A stretch of DNA of 64,000 nucleotides from Rhodococcus sp. 105337 (GTDB lineage Bacteria; Actinomycetota; Actinomycetes; Mycobacteriales; Mycobacteriaceae): positions 62,001 to 126,000 of the forward strand of contig NZ_JABAGQ010000010.1 of assembly GCF_012844225.1 (NCBI RefSeq), read 5' to 3'. The notes below the pieces were generated by a model, which was not told the DNA's origin, ran no database searches, and saw nothing but the letters and a program-made list of their open reading frames with translations. Made by a program: the position numbers and the translations under genes. The number at the start of each line of letters is the position of its first letter. The stretch's first letter is position 1. Below are positions 52,806 through 61,216 of the stretch, in pieces.

Positions 52806-53627
52806 TCAGGATGCCTGCTCGGGTTGCTGACGGGTCACCCTGACGAGGTGTGCGCGCAGGGCATCGGCAACGATTCCGGGATTCTCGAGCATCGGAATGT
52901 GCCCGACCCCGGGCAGGGTCACTTCCTCCACATGGTCGGGCAGTTCGTCGATCAGCCGCTGCATGCACTCGTTCCTGGTGAGGAAGGTGTCGAACTCGGA
53001 CATGATCAACGTGGTCGGCGCGGTGACCCGGTCGAGGTGTGCGAGTGGTCCATCCCGGAGAAACGCCAGTTGGATCGGCAGGTAGATGGGGCAGTGTGAG
53101 ACCGCGCGGAGTACGTTGGCCGCGTCTTCGGGAGTGACGGCAGCCGTGTCCTTGCTGCAGTTTCGGATGATCGGGCGCTGGAAGCGCTCACGAGTAGCGA
53201 CGCGATCACCGAACACGCGTGCAACCGCCGCCAGCGGAAATTGTGCGGCGAAACCCATCCCGAGACGGAACTCGGTTACCGAGAATCGCTTCCACCCTCC
53301 GCTGGGATTGATCGCGACGAGGGATCTCGCACGTCCTCGCCGCTCGAGTTCGAAGCCCACCTGACCTCCCAGGGAGTTTCCCGCGACGTGGCAGGTGTCC
53401 CAGCCGAGGTCATCGAGTTCACGTTCGATTCCGTCGGCGATCCCACGAACACCCAGATCGCGCACACGCAGGCGTGGCCCGCGCCAGTGCCCAGGCATAG
53501 TCATCGCCAGGACGTCGTAGTTGCTCGAGAGGTCGTCGACGACGCCGTGCCACACATGATGCGAGAGGGTGAATCCGTGTAGCAATAGCACAGGCTCACC
53601 AGCTCCAGATCGGTTCGCAGTGGTCAC
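52806..53627 (-). CDS. Alpha/beta-fold hydrolase
   Basis: A 273-residue alpha/beta hydrolase with oxyanion motif LLLHGFTLS, nucleophile elbow AGNSLGGQVG (Ser about 88), acid in MSEFDTFL and His in LPGVGHIPMLE. It starts at GTG 53627 with GGGGGGA upstream. It resembles haloalkane dehalogenase/esterase-type family members without a specific match. The IS110 element begins within about 100 bases upstream of its start and may have displaced its promoter. Confidence 0.87.
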   Translation of the reverse strand: MTTANRSGAGEPVLLLHGFTLSHHVWHGVVDDLSSNYDVLAMTMPGHWRGPRLRVRDLGVRGIADGIERELDDLGWDTCHVAGNSLGGQVGFELERRGRARSLVAINPSGGWKRFSVTEFRLGMGFAAQFPLAAVARVFGDRVATRERFQRPIIRNCSKDTAAVTPEDAANVLRAVSHCPIYLPIQLAFLRDGPLAHLDRVTAPTTLIMSEFDTFLTRNECMQRLIDELPDHVEEVTLPGVGHIPMLENPGIVADALRAHLVRVTRQQPEQAS

Positions 53628-53659
53628 CGAGTCCCCCCATCTCCCTGTTCATCCCCTTT

Positions 53660-55050
53660 TAGCAGACCGGCCTGGAGGAGTCCAAGACTCGGAGTTTGCG
53701 CTGCTCAGAGTTTCCATTGTCATGCAGCTTCCGCTGATACAGGAGCTCGGTAGAGCGCCTTGTTCTTGAGCATGGCGTGCAGGACGTCGCAGCGGCGGCG
53801 AGCGAGGCAGATCAGGGCGGCGTTGTGCTTCTTGCCCTCGGCGCGTTTGCGGTCGTAGTAGGCGCGGCTGGTCGGGTCGTGCAGGGCGGCGAACGCGGAC
53901 AGGAACAGCGCGCGTTTGAGTTTCCGGTTGCCCGAGCGGGCGGGGTGTTCGCCGCGGATCGACGATCCGGATCGGTGGGTGACCGGCGCGATGCCGGCGT
54001 AGGCGGCGAGGTGGCCGGCCGTCGCGAAGCCCGAGCCGTCACCGATCTCGATGAGGATGCGTGCAGCGGTCCTGACGCCGATGCCGGGCATCGAGGTCAG
54101 GACCTGGGAAAGAGGGTGATCGTCGAGCATCCTCTCGACATCGACGGCGATGCTCCGACGTTGCTGCATAACCTCTTTCAGGGAGTCGGCGAGTTTGGGC
54201 AACACGATCTCGGCGGCTTTGCTTCCGGGCACCGTCACGGTCTGCGCGTCCAGGGCAGCGAAGACCTCCTCGGCCAGCCGGGCACCCATGCGCGGTGCGT
54301 GTTTGACCGCGAGAGTGGTGATCCGACGCTTGCCGGCCTGCCGGATCCCGGCCGGGCCACCGAAACGGGACAGGATTTCCAGGACGGCCGGATGCGCCAC
54401 TCGGGGACCGAGTGCCCGTTCGAGGGCGGGGTGGATCCCGGTGAGCAGGCCGCGGATGCGGTTGCTGATCCTGGTGGCCTCGCCGGCGAGGTCGTCGTCG
54501 AACCCGACGAGCACTCCGAGTTCGGTCAGGGTCTCGTCGCCGACGTCGACCCGGCGCAGCGTGTGGGGCATGGTGCGGGCGGTATCCGCGATGATGAACG
54601 CATCGCGGGCATCGGTTTTCGCCTGCCCAGGGTAGAGGTCGGCGACACGGCGCATGGACAGCCCCGGTAGATAGGCGACGTCGTGGCCGCAGGCGCGGGC
54701 GACGGTGACCGGCAGCGCGCCGATGGTGTTCGGTTGGTCGACGACCACCAGGATCGGCCCGTGCGCGGCCAGGTCCGCGAACACAGCTCGCAGTCGGGCC
54801 TCGTCGTTCGGTAGCGCCTTGTCGAACAGTCGGGCGCCGGCGGCGTCCAGTCCGACCGCGTGGTGTTCGCCTTTGCCCACGTCGATGCCGCAAAACACGG
54901 CGTAACTCGTGTCCATGAAGCAGTCTTTCGTCCGGCTCAACCGGTCGCCGATCCAGCATCGATACCCGGCACCCACGTTACAAAGAGACCTACCTCGAAC
55001 CCGGCGGCCCTGTCCCTATCAGCGGTCCATCGATGCCACCAGGCCCGGCG
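53660..55050 (-). mobile_element. IS110-family insertion sequence
   Basis: The transposase gene with flanking non-coding DNA. Exact ends cannot be read because IS110 elements usually lack clear terminal inverted repeats. A weak subterminal match (CCGGCCTGG at 53667-53675 against CCAGGCCCGG at 55039-55048) gives the limits used here and is not proof. No obvious gene is split by it. Confidence 0.6.
53720..54916 (-). CDS. IS110-family transposase (DEDD)
   Basis: A 398-residue transposase with the DEDD RuvC-like N-terminal domain (CGIDVGK, VVVDQPN, KTDARDAFIIAD) and the C-terminal transposase_20 region with a helix-hairpin-helix (SMPGIGVRTAARILIEIG) and HRSGSSIRGEHPARSGNRKLKRAL, which supplies the catalytic serine. 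It appears full length and uninterrupted, so the element may be active. The start is ATG at 54916. The open frame extends slightly upstream. Confidence 0.95.
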   Translation of the reverse strand: MDTSYAVFCGIDVGKGEHHAVGLDAAGARLFDKALPNDEARLRAVFADLAAHGPILVVVDQPNTIGALPVTVARACGHDVAYLPGLSMRRVADLYPGQAKTDARDAFIIADTARTMPHTLRRVDVGDETLTELGVLVGFDDDLAGEATRISNRIRGLLTGIHPALERALGPRVAHPAVLEILSRFGGPAGIRQAGKRRITTLAVKHAPRMGARLAEEVFAALDAQTVTVPGSKAAEIVLPKLADSLKEVMQQRRSIAVDVERMLDDHPLSQVLTSMPGIGVRTAARILIEIGDGSGFATAGHLAAYAGIAPVTHRSGSSIRGEHPARSGNRKLKRALFLSAFAALHDPTSRAYYDRKRAEGKKHNAALICLARRRCDVLHAMLKNKALYRAPVSAEAA

Positions 55051-55258
55051 ACACCACCCCCCGGATCATTGGAGAGACAGGGGAAGAAAGTCATACCGAA
55101 CCCGGCGACCGTGGCCCCGCGGCGCGGGACTACGAAGAAGGTAACGGGGGGGGTGCGGCCCGTTCGCAGAAGGGTCGGTGGCATCGTGAAAACTGATGCG
55201 GCAGGATTCGCCGCCCCGACCCCCGGCGGACCTGCGACCGAAAGCGAGGCGAAGTACT

Positions 55259-55738
55259 GTGTGGCCCGATCATTGGCCGAAGACGACCCAGCGGATCGCG
55301 TCCGCGACCGATGCGGCTCTCGTTGCTGCGCGCGCCGGAGCGAGCGAGGTCTTCGGCGATGCACTCGACGATCTGGTCGGGCTGCCGTACGAGACGGTCA
55401 CCGCGGTCCATGCCGGGATGATGCGGGAGTTGTTCGAAGAACTTCATCCCGACGGCCTGACGGGTGAGGACGTGCAGACCGTTCTCACGCGAGCCGTACG
55501 CGACGGTGTGCGATGGCTTCCGTCGATGCAGCCCGACGCGGTGGTCGCGGTGATCACCGGCGCTCTGGGGGTGCAGGACGTCGAGGCGACGGATCCTCGT
55601 ATCGCGCCGGAGCAGTACCTCACCGCCGGGCTGTTGGTACTGACCGATCTGCTCGCCGCGCGGAAGGCGGCCCCCGGTCCCTGCCTGCGCCGGGCGATCG
55701 CGGAGATCGAACGGTCGGAAACGATGGAGATGCCCTGA
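55259..55738 (+). CDS. Hypothetical protein next to the IS110 element
   Basis: A helical, Ala/Asp/Glu-rich protein of 159 residues (from GTG 55259, GAGG at 55246-55249). An ATG at 55196 would add 21 residues that look non-coding. No family recognised. GLTGEDVQTVLTRAVRDGVRWLPSM and PEQYLTAGLLVLTDLLAAR are its best-structured stretches. It is separated from the IS by about 200 bases with no gene and converges on the MarR gene. It may be the remaining part of a host operon cut by the IS insertion. Confidence 0.6.
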   Translation: MWPDHWPKTTQRIASATDAALVAARAGASEVFGDALDDLVGLPYETVTAVHAGMMRELFEELHPDGLTGEDVQTVLTRAVRDGVRWLPSMQPDAVVAVITGALGVQDVEATDPRIAPEQYLTAGLLVLTDLLAARKAAPGPCLRRAIAEIERSETMEMP

Positions 55739-55787
55739 TCTCGCAGCGCCGGATGGGATCACGGCGTGCCGGCGATGCGGCTGCCGA

Positions 55788-56300
55788 TCAGGAGAACGTC
55801 TGATCTTCGACGTTGCGTGCGATGCGCCGCAGCAGGCCCGTCAGTACCTCGAGTTCGTCCTCACTCAGCCCGTCCAGCATGAGCCGCTCGCTCTGCACCC
55901 GCCGCGGTAGTTCCGACTCGACCAGGGCACGGCCGGTATCGGTGAGGGACAACAGCACGACGCGTCCGTCCCGCTCGAGGCGAAGCCGTTCCACGAGTCC
56001 GAGTTTCGCGAGTCGCTCGGTGTGCTTGGTGGTGGACGCACCGGAAATGCCGGTGACCGAGGTGACTTCGCTGGCACGCAGCGGATGGGGGCTTCGCGCA
56101 AGTGCGCTGAGCACCTCGAATTCGGTGCGTCCGATGCCGCGCGGTTCGAGTTCCCGTTCGAGTCGGGTGAGGGCGAGTGCACCGATGCGCGTGATGCGGC
56201 CGATCACGTCGAGGGGTCGGAGATCGAGGTCGGGGTAGAGGTCTTCCCATGCGCGACGGACGCGGTCGACGTAGTCGGGGCGGTCGGAAGACGAGGGCAT
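55788..56300 (-). CDS. MarR-family regulator
   Basis: A 170-residue MarR protein with the winged helix ASEVTSVTGISGASTTKHTERLAKLGLVER (about 76-105) and the wing RLERDGRVVLLSLTDTG. It diverges from a FUSC membrane protein gene, the classic arrangement of a MarR repressor with its exporter. A short palindrome lies in the gap. Confidence 0.9.
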   Translation of the reverse strand: MPSSSDRPDYVDRVRRAWEDLYPDLDLRPLDVIGRITRIGALALTRLERELEPRGIGRTEFEVLSALARSPHPLRASEVTSVTGISGASTTKHTERLAKLGLVERLRLERDGRVVLLSLTDTGRALVESELPRRVQSERLMLDGLSEDELEVLTGLLRRIARNVEDQTFS

Positions 56301-56336
56301 ATGCGCATTCTAACGGCCGGAGCGAATCGCTTCGTA

Positions 56337-56347
56337 GATAATTTATC
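56337..56347. promoter_or_regulatory. Candidate MarR operator
   Basis: GATAA-T-TTATC, a perfect 11-base palindrome, 24 to 34 bases before the FUSC-gene start and near the marR start, in an AT-rich strip between the two genes. MarR proteins usually bind longer AT-rich palindromes, so this may be the core of the site. Confidence 0.5.
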
Positions 56348-56370
56348 CCCAAAGTATTATCGTGGGGGGA

Positions 56371-57780
56371 ATGCAGCGTTCCTCCTTCGACACGCGTGAC
56401 AGTCGCGTGCAGCACTCGGTACGCGCGCTGGCCCATTCCGTCTCGCCGTCCGCTTGGCACGACGTGGTCGAAATGCGCCGCGCAGACCCGACTGTCGCGA
56501 TCGCGATACGCGTCGGTCTCGCGACGCTCATCGCGCTCGTCGGTGGTGGATTGCTCGGATACAGCGAGGTCGCAGGTTTTGCGGCGCTCGGATCGCTGTG
56601 CTGTGCCTTCCTCCGCCACGAGCCGTACCCGCGGATGGCGGGAAAGCTCGCGTGTATCGGAGCGTGTGTCGTCGCATACACGTTCGCCGGTGCGGTGCTC
56701 GGCGTGCTCGGACTCTCGATATGGCTCCAGATCGCGGTGCTGTCGGTGGCGGCAGGACTGGCCTATCTATTCCTGTCCGCATTCAGGATGACGGGCCCGG
56801 GACCCGTCATCCTGATCTTCGCCGCCGCTGGCGCGGCAGGTTTCGCCCACACCGGTTCCGACGTGCGGATCGCCACCGCCGCGGCCGCGATGGGCGCACT
56901 GGTCGGCTGGATCGTCGCGCTGCTCCCGGCGCTCTGGAATCCACACGGGCCGGCGCGCGTCGCCGTGGCGCGTGCCCTCGCGGCGACCGCTGCTCTCGAG
57001 ACCGAGGGTGAAGCAGCCGTGTCCGCCGCCCGCGTGGCGGCCGCGCGGGCGCGGGAAGTGATCGCGCTCGGCAGCCGCAGGGATTCACACACCGCCGAAC
57101 TACTGGCACTCGTGGTCGCCGCGGAAGCAGTGATCGACAGCGGGCCACACGACACCTTCGCGGGACGCCGCGCCGACTTCGTCCGATTCGAGGCGGAACT
57201 GCGGAAGACGCGCCCCACCATCGATATTCCTCGCGAGGACATCTCGGCCGTGCCGGACCTCGAGCGCCCCCGGGGTTTCGTCCGTGAGGGAGCGCTGCTC
57301 CTGCGAGACCGGGCGCTGTTCATCGGCGCGTGCCGCGTCCTGGCAGCTTCGGCACTCGCGGGAGGCTTCGCGGCGGTCGTCGGGTTGGAGCATCCGCTGT
57401 GGGCGACGATGGGCGCGATGGCCGCCCTGCAGGGCGTCAATTACCGGCACACCGTCGCCCGTGCGATTCAACGTCTGCTCGGCAACGTCGTCGGGGCTCT
57501 CATCGCGGCGGCGGTGCTGGTACTCGATCTCGGTTATTGGCCGGTCGTCGCGGTCATCGTGCTGCTCCAGACGATCACCGAGTTGTTCGTCACCCGCAAT
57601 TACGCCGTCGCAAGTATCTTCGTCACCGCAATGGCGCTGTTACTCACCGGAATCGGCGAACCACTCGGTGCCGATATCGCGCTCAGTCGAGTCGGGGACA
57701 CCCTCATCGGCGTGGTGGTGGGTGTAGTCGTCGCCGCGGTGACCATCCACCGCGACGATCGACATCACCTGACTTCCTGA
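56371..57780 (+). CDS. FUSC-family membrane protein (aromatic acid/toxic compound exporter-like)
   Basis: A 469-residue membrane protein (from ATG 56371; GTG 56362 is possible). Two blocks of transmembrane helices (about 45-190 and 320-460) flank a hydrophilic middle, the fusaric-acid-resistance (FUSC) architecture. The second block has the family signature WATMGAMAALQGVNYRHTVARAIQRLLGNVVGAL. It would export aromatic acids or similar toxic compounds under control of the divergent MarR repressor. Its stop abuts the convergent lsr2-like gene without a spacer. Confidence 0.85.
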   Translation: MQRSSFDTRDSRVQHSVRALAHSVSPSAWHDVVEMRRADPTVAIAIRVGLATLIALVGGGLLGYSEVAGFAALGSLCCAFLRHEPYPRMAGKLACIGACVVAYTFAGAVLGVLGLSIWLQIAVLSVAAGLAYLFLSAFRMTGPGPVILIFAAAGAAGFAHTGSDVRIATAAAAMGALVGWIVALLPALWNPHGPARVAVARALAATAALETEGEAAVSAARVAAARAREVIALGSRRDSHTAELLALVVAAEAVIDSGPHDTFAGRRADFVRFEAELRKTRPTIDIPREDISAVPDLERPRGFVREGALLLRDRALFIGACRVLAASALAGGFAAVVGLEHPLWATMGAMAALQGVNYRHTVARAIQRLLGNVVGALIAAAVLVLDLGYWPVVAVIVLLQTITELFVTRNYAVASIFVTAMALLLTGIGEPLGADIALSRVGDTLIGVVVGVVVAAVTIHRDDRHHLTS

Positions 57781-58176
57781 TCAGGAGTGCGCTGCCTCGA
57801 ACCGCTCGAGGATGTGCGACGGAATGCGGCCCCGCGAACTGACGTCGAACCCTTCGTTGCGGGCCCAGTGCCGGATCGCCGCCAGTTGTTCCGGGGAGCG
57901 GGTGGACGGAATGGTCTTGCGCTTGCGGGCCGCCCGTGGCCGGGACGGCTTGATCACCCGTTCCGTGACATCGGCGCGCGCGGCCGGTGTGCGTGCGCCG
58001 GGGGGCTTCTTCAGCCACGGACGTAGAACGGCCCAGAACTTGTCCGCGTTGGCCGGACGGAGGTCGATTTCGTACTCCACGTCGTCCACGGAGATCCGAA
58101 ACGATTGCGCCAGACCATCGGCGATGGGTTGACCGTCGATGTCGTCGAAATACTCGACGCGCACTTTCTGCGCCAC
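57781..58176 (-). CDS. lsr2: Lsr2-type nucleoid-associated protein (divergent paralogue)
   Basis: A 131-residue H-NS-like protein. The N-terminal dimerisation domain is VRVEYFDDIDG to VEYEIDL. A basic linker follows (RPRAARKRKT), then the DNA-binding domain with the AT-hook-like SSRGRIPSHILERFEAAH, in which Arg-Gly-Arg inserts in the minor groove of AT-rich DNA. It is about 20 residues longer than M. tuberculosis Lsr2 and departs from it in the N-terminal domain, so it is probably a second Lsr2 of the strain. GTG start at 58176 with AAGGAG 6 bases upstream. Confidence 0.9.
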   Translation of the reverse strand: MAQKVRVEYFDDIDGQPIADGLAQSFRISVDDVEYEIDLRPANADKFWAVLRPWLKKPPGARTPAARADVTERVIKPSRPRAARKRKTIPSTRSPEQLAAIRHWARNEGFDVSSRGRIPSHILERFEAAHS

Positions 58177-58214
58177 GCTATTCTCCTTGTCCCCGAAATG
58201 TTGCAAACGCGACG

Positions 58215-59309
58215 CTAGTTGTTACTCCCGGGTACGTACAACTCGCGCACATAAAGTGCGACTCGCTCGACGAGATGAGTGAAGAAATATTCGGGTTCCG
58301 TACCGACCACGATGTCGGCATCGGGTTCTCGTCCCCAGATTCCCGACCAGTCGGCGACCGTCGTGCCCCGAGTGATCCGCCCGTCGAGTTCGACATCGAC
58401 GGTGGCGGGTCGTGTCACGAAGGGGACGGTGCCGAGTGCCACCGCCGCGGCGAACGGATCGTGCACGTGGGCGAGGTATCCCAGGTTCTGGTCTCGATGG
58501 AACTCCATGTAGAACCGCAACGCATCGGACAGGTGGCGTACGACAGGAACGGACGCCCGTGATCGCCGGCCGCGGGGATCGTCCGGCGACAAGTCTTCTC
58601 CGGGAACACTTCCCGCGAGCTCTGCGATCCGGGCGATGTGCGCGGGATGCATCTCGATCGACTCGGTCGTATCCAACGGGCAGAGCAGCGGACGCCGCTC
58701 GGGGGCGAGTCCCGCGAAGGCATCGAACACGACTTTCGCGGCCTCGGGATCGACCGCGACGTTCCACTCCGAAGTCGGCGTGGTGTTGCCCGGGTGATTG
58801 AAGCAACCTCCCATCACGACCAGTCGGCGGAGCCGGGTGAGAACACCGGGGTCGAGTCGCACAGCGAGAGCGAGGTTCGTCAGCGGTCCGGTGACGAGTC
58901 CGGTCAGTTCCCCGGGCCGCTCGCGCGTGAGTTCGACCCAGGCTTCGGCAGCGGAGCGTGCCGAGGGGTCGCGCGTCGGCGCAGGCAGTTCCGCGTAACC
59001 GACACCGCGGGGGCCGTGCGTATCCTCGGTCGTCATCAACGGCGCGACGAGGGGCACCGCCGATCCCACCGCGACTTCGATATCCGGGCGGCCGCACACC
59101 TCCAGCCACGCAAGGGTATTCGTCGCCACCTGGTGCACCGGGACATTTCCCGCGGTGCACAGGACTGTGGCGATCTCCGCCTCCGGGCTCGCCAGCAGGT
59201 ACAGCAGGGCGAGGGCGTCGTCGATGCCGGTGTCGACATCGACGAGCAGTGGGATCGGTGCCCGGGCCGTATCTACCTCGTGTGCGCGCACGCGCTCATC
59301 TTGGCCCAT
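58215..59309 (-). CDS. Nucleoside hydrolase family protein
   Basis: A 364-residue nucleoside N-ribohydrolase-like protein. The Ca2+-binding DVDTGIDD motif (Asp24, Asp26, Asp30, Asp31) is intact, with MGGCFNHPGNTTPTSEWN and the late metal residue in HVHDPFAAAV. It splits nucleosides to base and ribose; the specificity is unknown. The start is ATG at 59309, with a GTG at 59324 as alternative. It stands alone between lsr2 and a thioesterase-fold gene. Confidence 0.88.
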   Translation of the reverse strand: MGQDERVRAHEVDTARAPIPLLVDVDTGIDDALALLYLLASPEAEIATVLCTAGNVPVHQVATNTLAWLEVCGRPDIEVAVGSAVPLVAPLMTTEDTHGPRGVGYAELPAPTRDPSARSAAEAWVELTRERPGELTGLVTGPLTNLALAVRLDPGVLTRLRRLVVMGGCFNHPGNTTPTSEWNVAVDPEAAKVVFDAFAGLAPERRPLLCPLDTTESIEMHPAHIARIAELAGSVPGEDLSPDDPRGRRSRASVPVVRHLSDALRFYMEFHRDQNLGYLAHVHDPFAAAVALGTVPFVTRPATVDVELDGRITRGTTVADWSGIWGREPDADIVVGTEPEYFFTHLVERVALYVRELYVPGSNN

Positions 59310-59379
59310 CGCTTTCGGTGCCACCTCCGGGGGCGTCCCCGGTGAACGGGCTCACACCTGTACTTGCGAGAATCCGGGA

Positions 59380-60180
59380 ATGCCGCAACGCCCGGAACGT
59401 GGATTCTTCACCGAAGCCGACGGTATCTACACGCCGACGAAATATGCGGCCAGTCCGTGGTCGGACACCATGCTCAACGGGCCGTGTGTGAGCGGGCTGA
59501 TCGCCCGGGAACTCGAGAATGCGCACGCGCCGGACGGATTCGTGCCGGCGCGCTTCACTCTCGATCTGTTCGCACCGGTCCGCAACGAGCCGATCACCTT
59601 CACCACGACCCGGGTGCGGGACGGGAACCGGATTCGGGTCGCCGACGCAAGCCTGATCCAGGGCGGGAAGGTGTCCGCACGGGCAACGGTCGTGTACCTG
59701 CGGCGGTCGGAGCAGCCTCCGGGATCGGTCTGGACCCGCGACGAGCATCCGGAGCCACCACGGGAAGTACTCGATTCCCCTCCGGCCACGGACACCTACT
59801 CCTGGTACAGCAGTGACGGGCGGTGGTCGAGGGGGCGGTCGGAACACCAGAATGCGGATCGCAAACGCCTGTGGTCGAGGCAACTCCCGGTGATCGTCGG
59901 GGAAGAACAGTCGCCCTTCGTCAACACCGCGATGGTGGGTGAGGGAACGAGTTTCGTGACCAACTGGGGCGACAAGGGTGTGGGATTCATCAACGCCGAC
60001 GTGACGCTGGCGTTGTCGCGCCTCCCCGAAGGCCTCGAAGTGGGTGTGGAGGCGGACAATCACATCGGCACCGACGGGGTCGCGGTGGGCACGGCCGTAC
60101 TGTTCGACAGGCTCGGTCCGTTCGGGACCGGGGTGGTCACCGCGCTGGCCAATGCGCACCGGCAGGTCGACTTCGGCTGA
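59380..60180 (+). CDS. Thioesterase-fold (acyl-CoA thioesterase-like) protein
   Basis: A 266-residue double-hot-dog protein of the TesB-like group, similar in layout to the gene at 203-988. It contains GPCVSGLIARELE and RFTLDLFAPVRNEPITFTT in the first domain and WGDKGVGFINADVTLALSRLP plus GTAVLFDRLGPFGTG in the second. The usual catalytic Asp is not obvious by eye. The ATG at 59380 was chosen because earlier in-frame sequence overlaps the divergent nucleoside hydrolase gene. Confidence 0.82.
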   Translation: MPQRPERGFFTEADGIYTPTKYAASPWSDTMLNGPCVSGLIARELENAHAPDGFVPARFTLDLFAPVRNEPITFTTTRVRDGNRIRVADASLIQGGKVSARATVVYLRRSEQPPGSVWTRDEHPEPPREVLDSPPATDTYSWYSSDGRWSRGRSEHQNADRKRLWSRQLPVIVGEEQSPFVNTAMVGEGTSFVTNWGDKGVGFINADVTLALSRLPEGLEVGVEADNHIGTDGVAVGTAVLFDRLGPFGTGVVTALANAHRQVDFG

Positions 60181-60256
60181 CCCGCTCAGCTTCGTCCGGT
60201 TCGGCGTCCGTCCCCATGATCGGGATTCCTGCCGGGCCCGTTGCGGCCGGGCGCGT

Positions 60257-60279
60257 TCCTCGGATCGGTGATCCGAGGA
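60257..60279. promoter_or_regulatory. 23-base palindrome upstream of the DUF5995 gene
   Basis: Perfect 10-bp arms TCCTCGGATC and GATCCGAGGA with a 3-base centre (GGT), 52 bases before the start of the secreted protein. It is either a transcription-factor site or the stem of a terminator for the thioesterase-fold gene, which ends 76 bases upstream. Confidence 0.5.
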
Positions 60280-60330
60280 CGAATGGCCGCGTTTGTCCGA
60301 AACAGGTGGACCGGGCTAGCCTTGATCCTC

Positions 60331-61182
60331 ATGAAAAAACCGGCTGGCTTCATGGTCTCTGCGTTCACCGCTGTCACGATGGCCGTAGGTCTCCTCGTCG
60401 GTACGGCCACGTCCACTGCCCAGGCGCGCCCCGCTTCCGCCTGCGCGCCCCGCGTGGACGCCGCGGTCATGGCGGAAATAGCGGACATATCGGCAGCCGA
60501 GAACAACCGGACCCTGCAGGACGCTCGCGACAACGTCACCGAGATCGCCGAGCTGTGGGGTGACGCGGGAGACCCGCGCGGCGGATTCGCGGTCGTCTAC
60601 AAGGAGATCCTCGACACCACCGTCCCCTCGATCGAGCGCGGCGACTACGACGATTCGCAATGGGCCGAGGACCTCGCCGTGGACTTCGTGCAGCGCTATC
60701 TGGCAGGCGTGCACGCGCATGCGACGGGCGCGCCGGTGCCCGCGCCGTGGGAGCTCTACTACCGGACCGCGACGGACTGCGAGCACTCCGGCGGTCGTGT
60801 GGCCACCAGCGGGATGAGCGCGCATCTGCTGCTCGACCTGCCCGCCGCGCTCGCCGCGGTCGATACCCCGGCTGAGCGGTGGGACGACTTCAACCGGTAC
60901 GGCGAGGTCCTCGGCACGGCGACGCCGAACATCATCCGCGAGATCGAGGCCGACTACGGAACCGATCTCAGCGAACTCTTCTCGGTGTCGATCGTGGGCG
61001 ACGTCATCGGGAGTGAGCGTGCCGCCGGGATCTTCTTCCAGACGGTGCGCGCGGTGGCATGGGCCAGCAGCCGGGCACTGATGTCCCCGGCCACGGAGGG
61101 CGCGGGCGAGGCCGCGATGTGGGCCGAGTGGCACGCCTCGGAGGTCGTTCTCGACACCGCGGAAGCCATCGGGATCTTCTGA
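60331..61182 (+). CDS. Secreted DUF5995-family protein
   Basis: A 283-residue protein with a clear Sec signal (MKKPAGFMVSAFTAVTMAVG to AQARPASA, cleaved around residue 34). The mature part has WAEDLAVDFVQRYLAGVHAH, WELYYRTATD, SGMSAHLLLDLPAALAAVDTP and DFNRYGEVLG, the pattern of DUF5995, an actinobacterial family of unknown role that may be related to phospholipase-like helical proteins. The start at 60331 follows a palindrome and a weak promoter-like TAGCCT. Confidence 0.82.
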   Translation: MKKPAGFMVSAFTAVTMAVGLLVGTATSTAQARPASACAPRVDAAVMAEIADISAAENNRTLQDARDNVTEIAELWGDAGDPRGGFAVVYKEILDTTVPSIERGDYDDSQWAEDLAVDFVQRYLAGVHAHATGAPVPAPWELYYRTATDCEHSGGRVATSGMSAHLLLDLPAALAAVDTPAERWDDFNRYGEVLGTATPNIIREIEADYGTDLSELFSVSIVGDVIGSERAAGIFFQTVRAVAWASSRALMSPATEGAGEAAMWAEWHASEVVLDTAEAIGIF

Positions 61183-61216
61183 CCGGCCGAGCGCCGGCAG
61201 TGCGACCGCGGGGCGG

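Noticed and set aside
54977-55258. Coding potential between the IS110 transposase and the next gene
   Set aside because: Only short frames without ribosome binding sites; probably the IS end and intergenic DNA.
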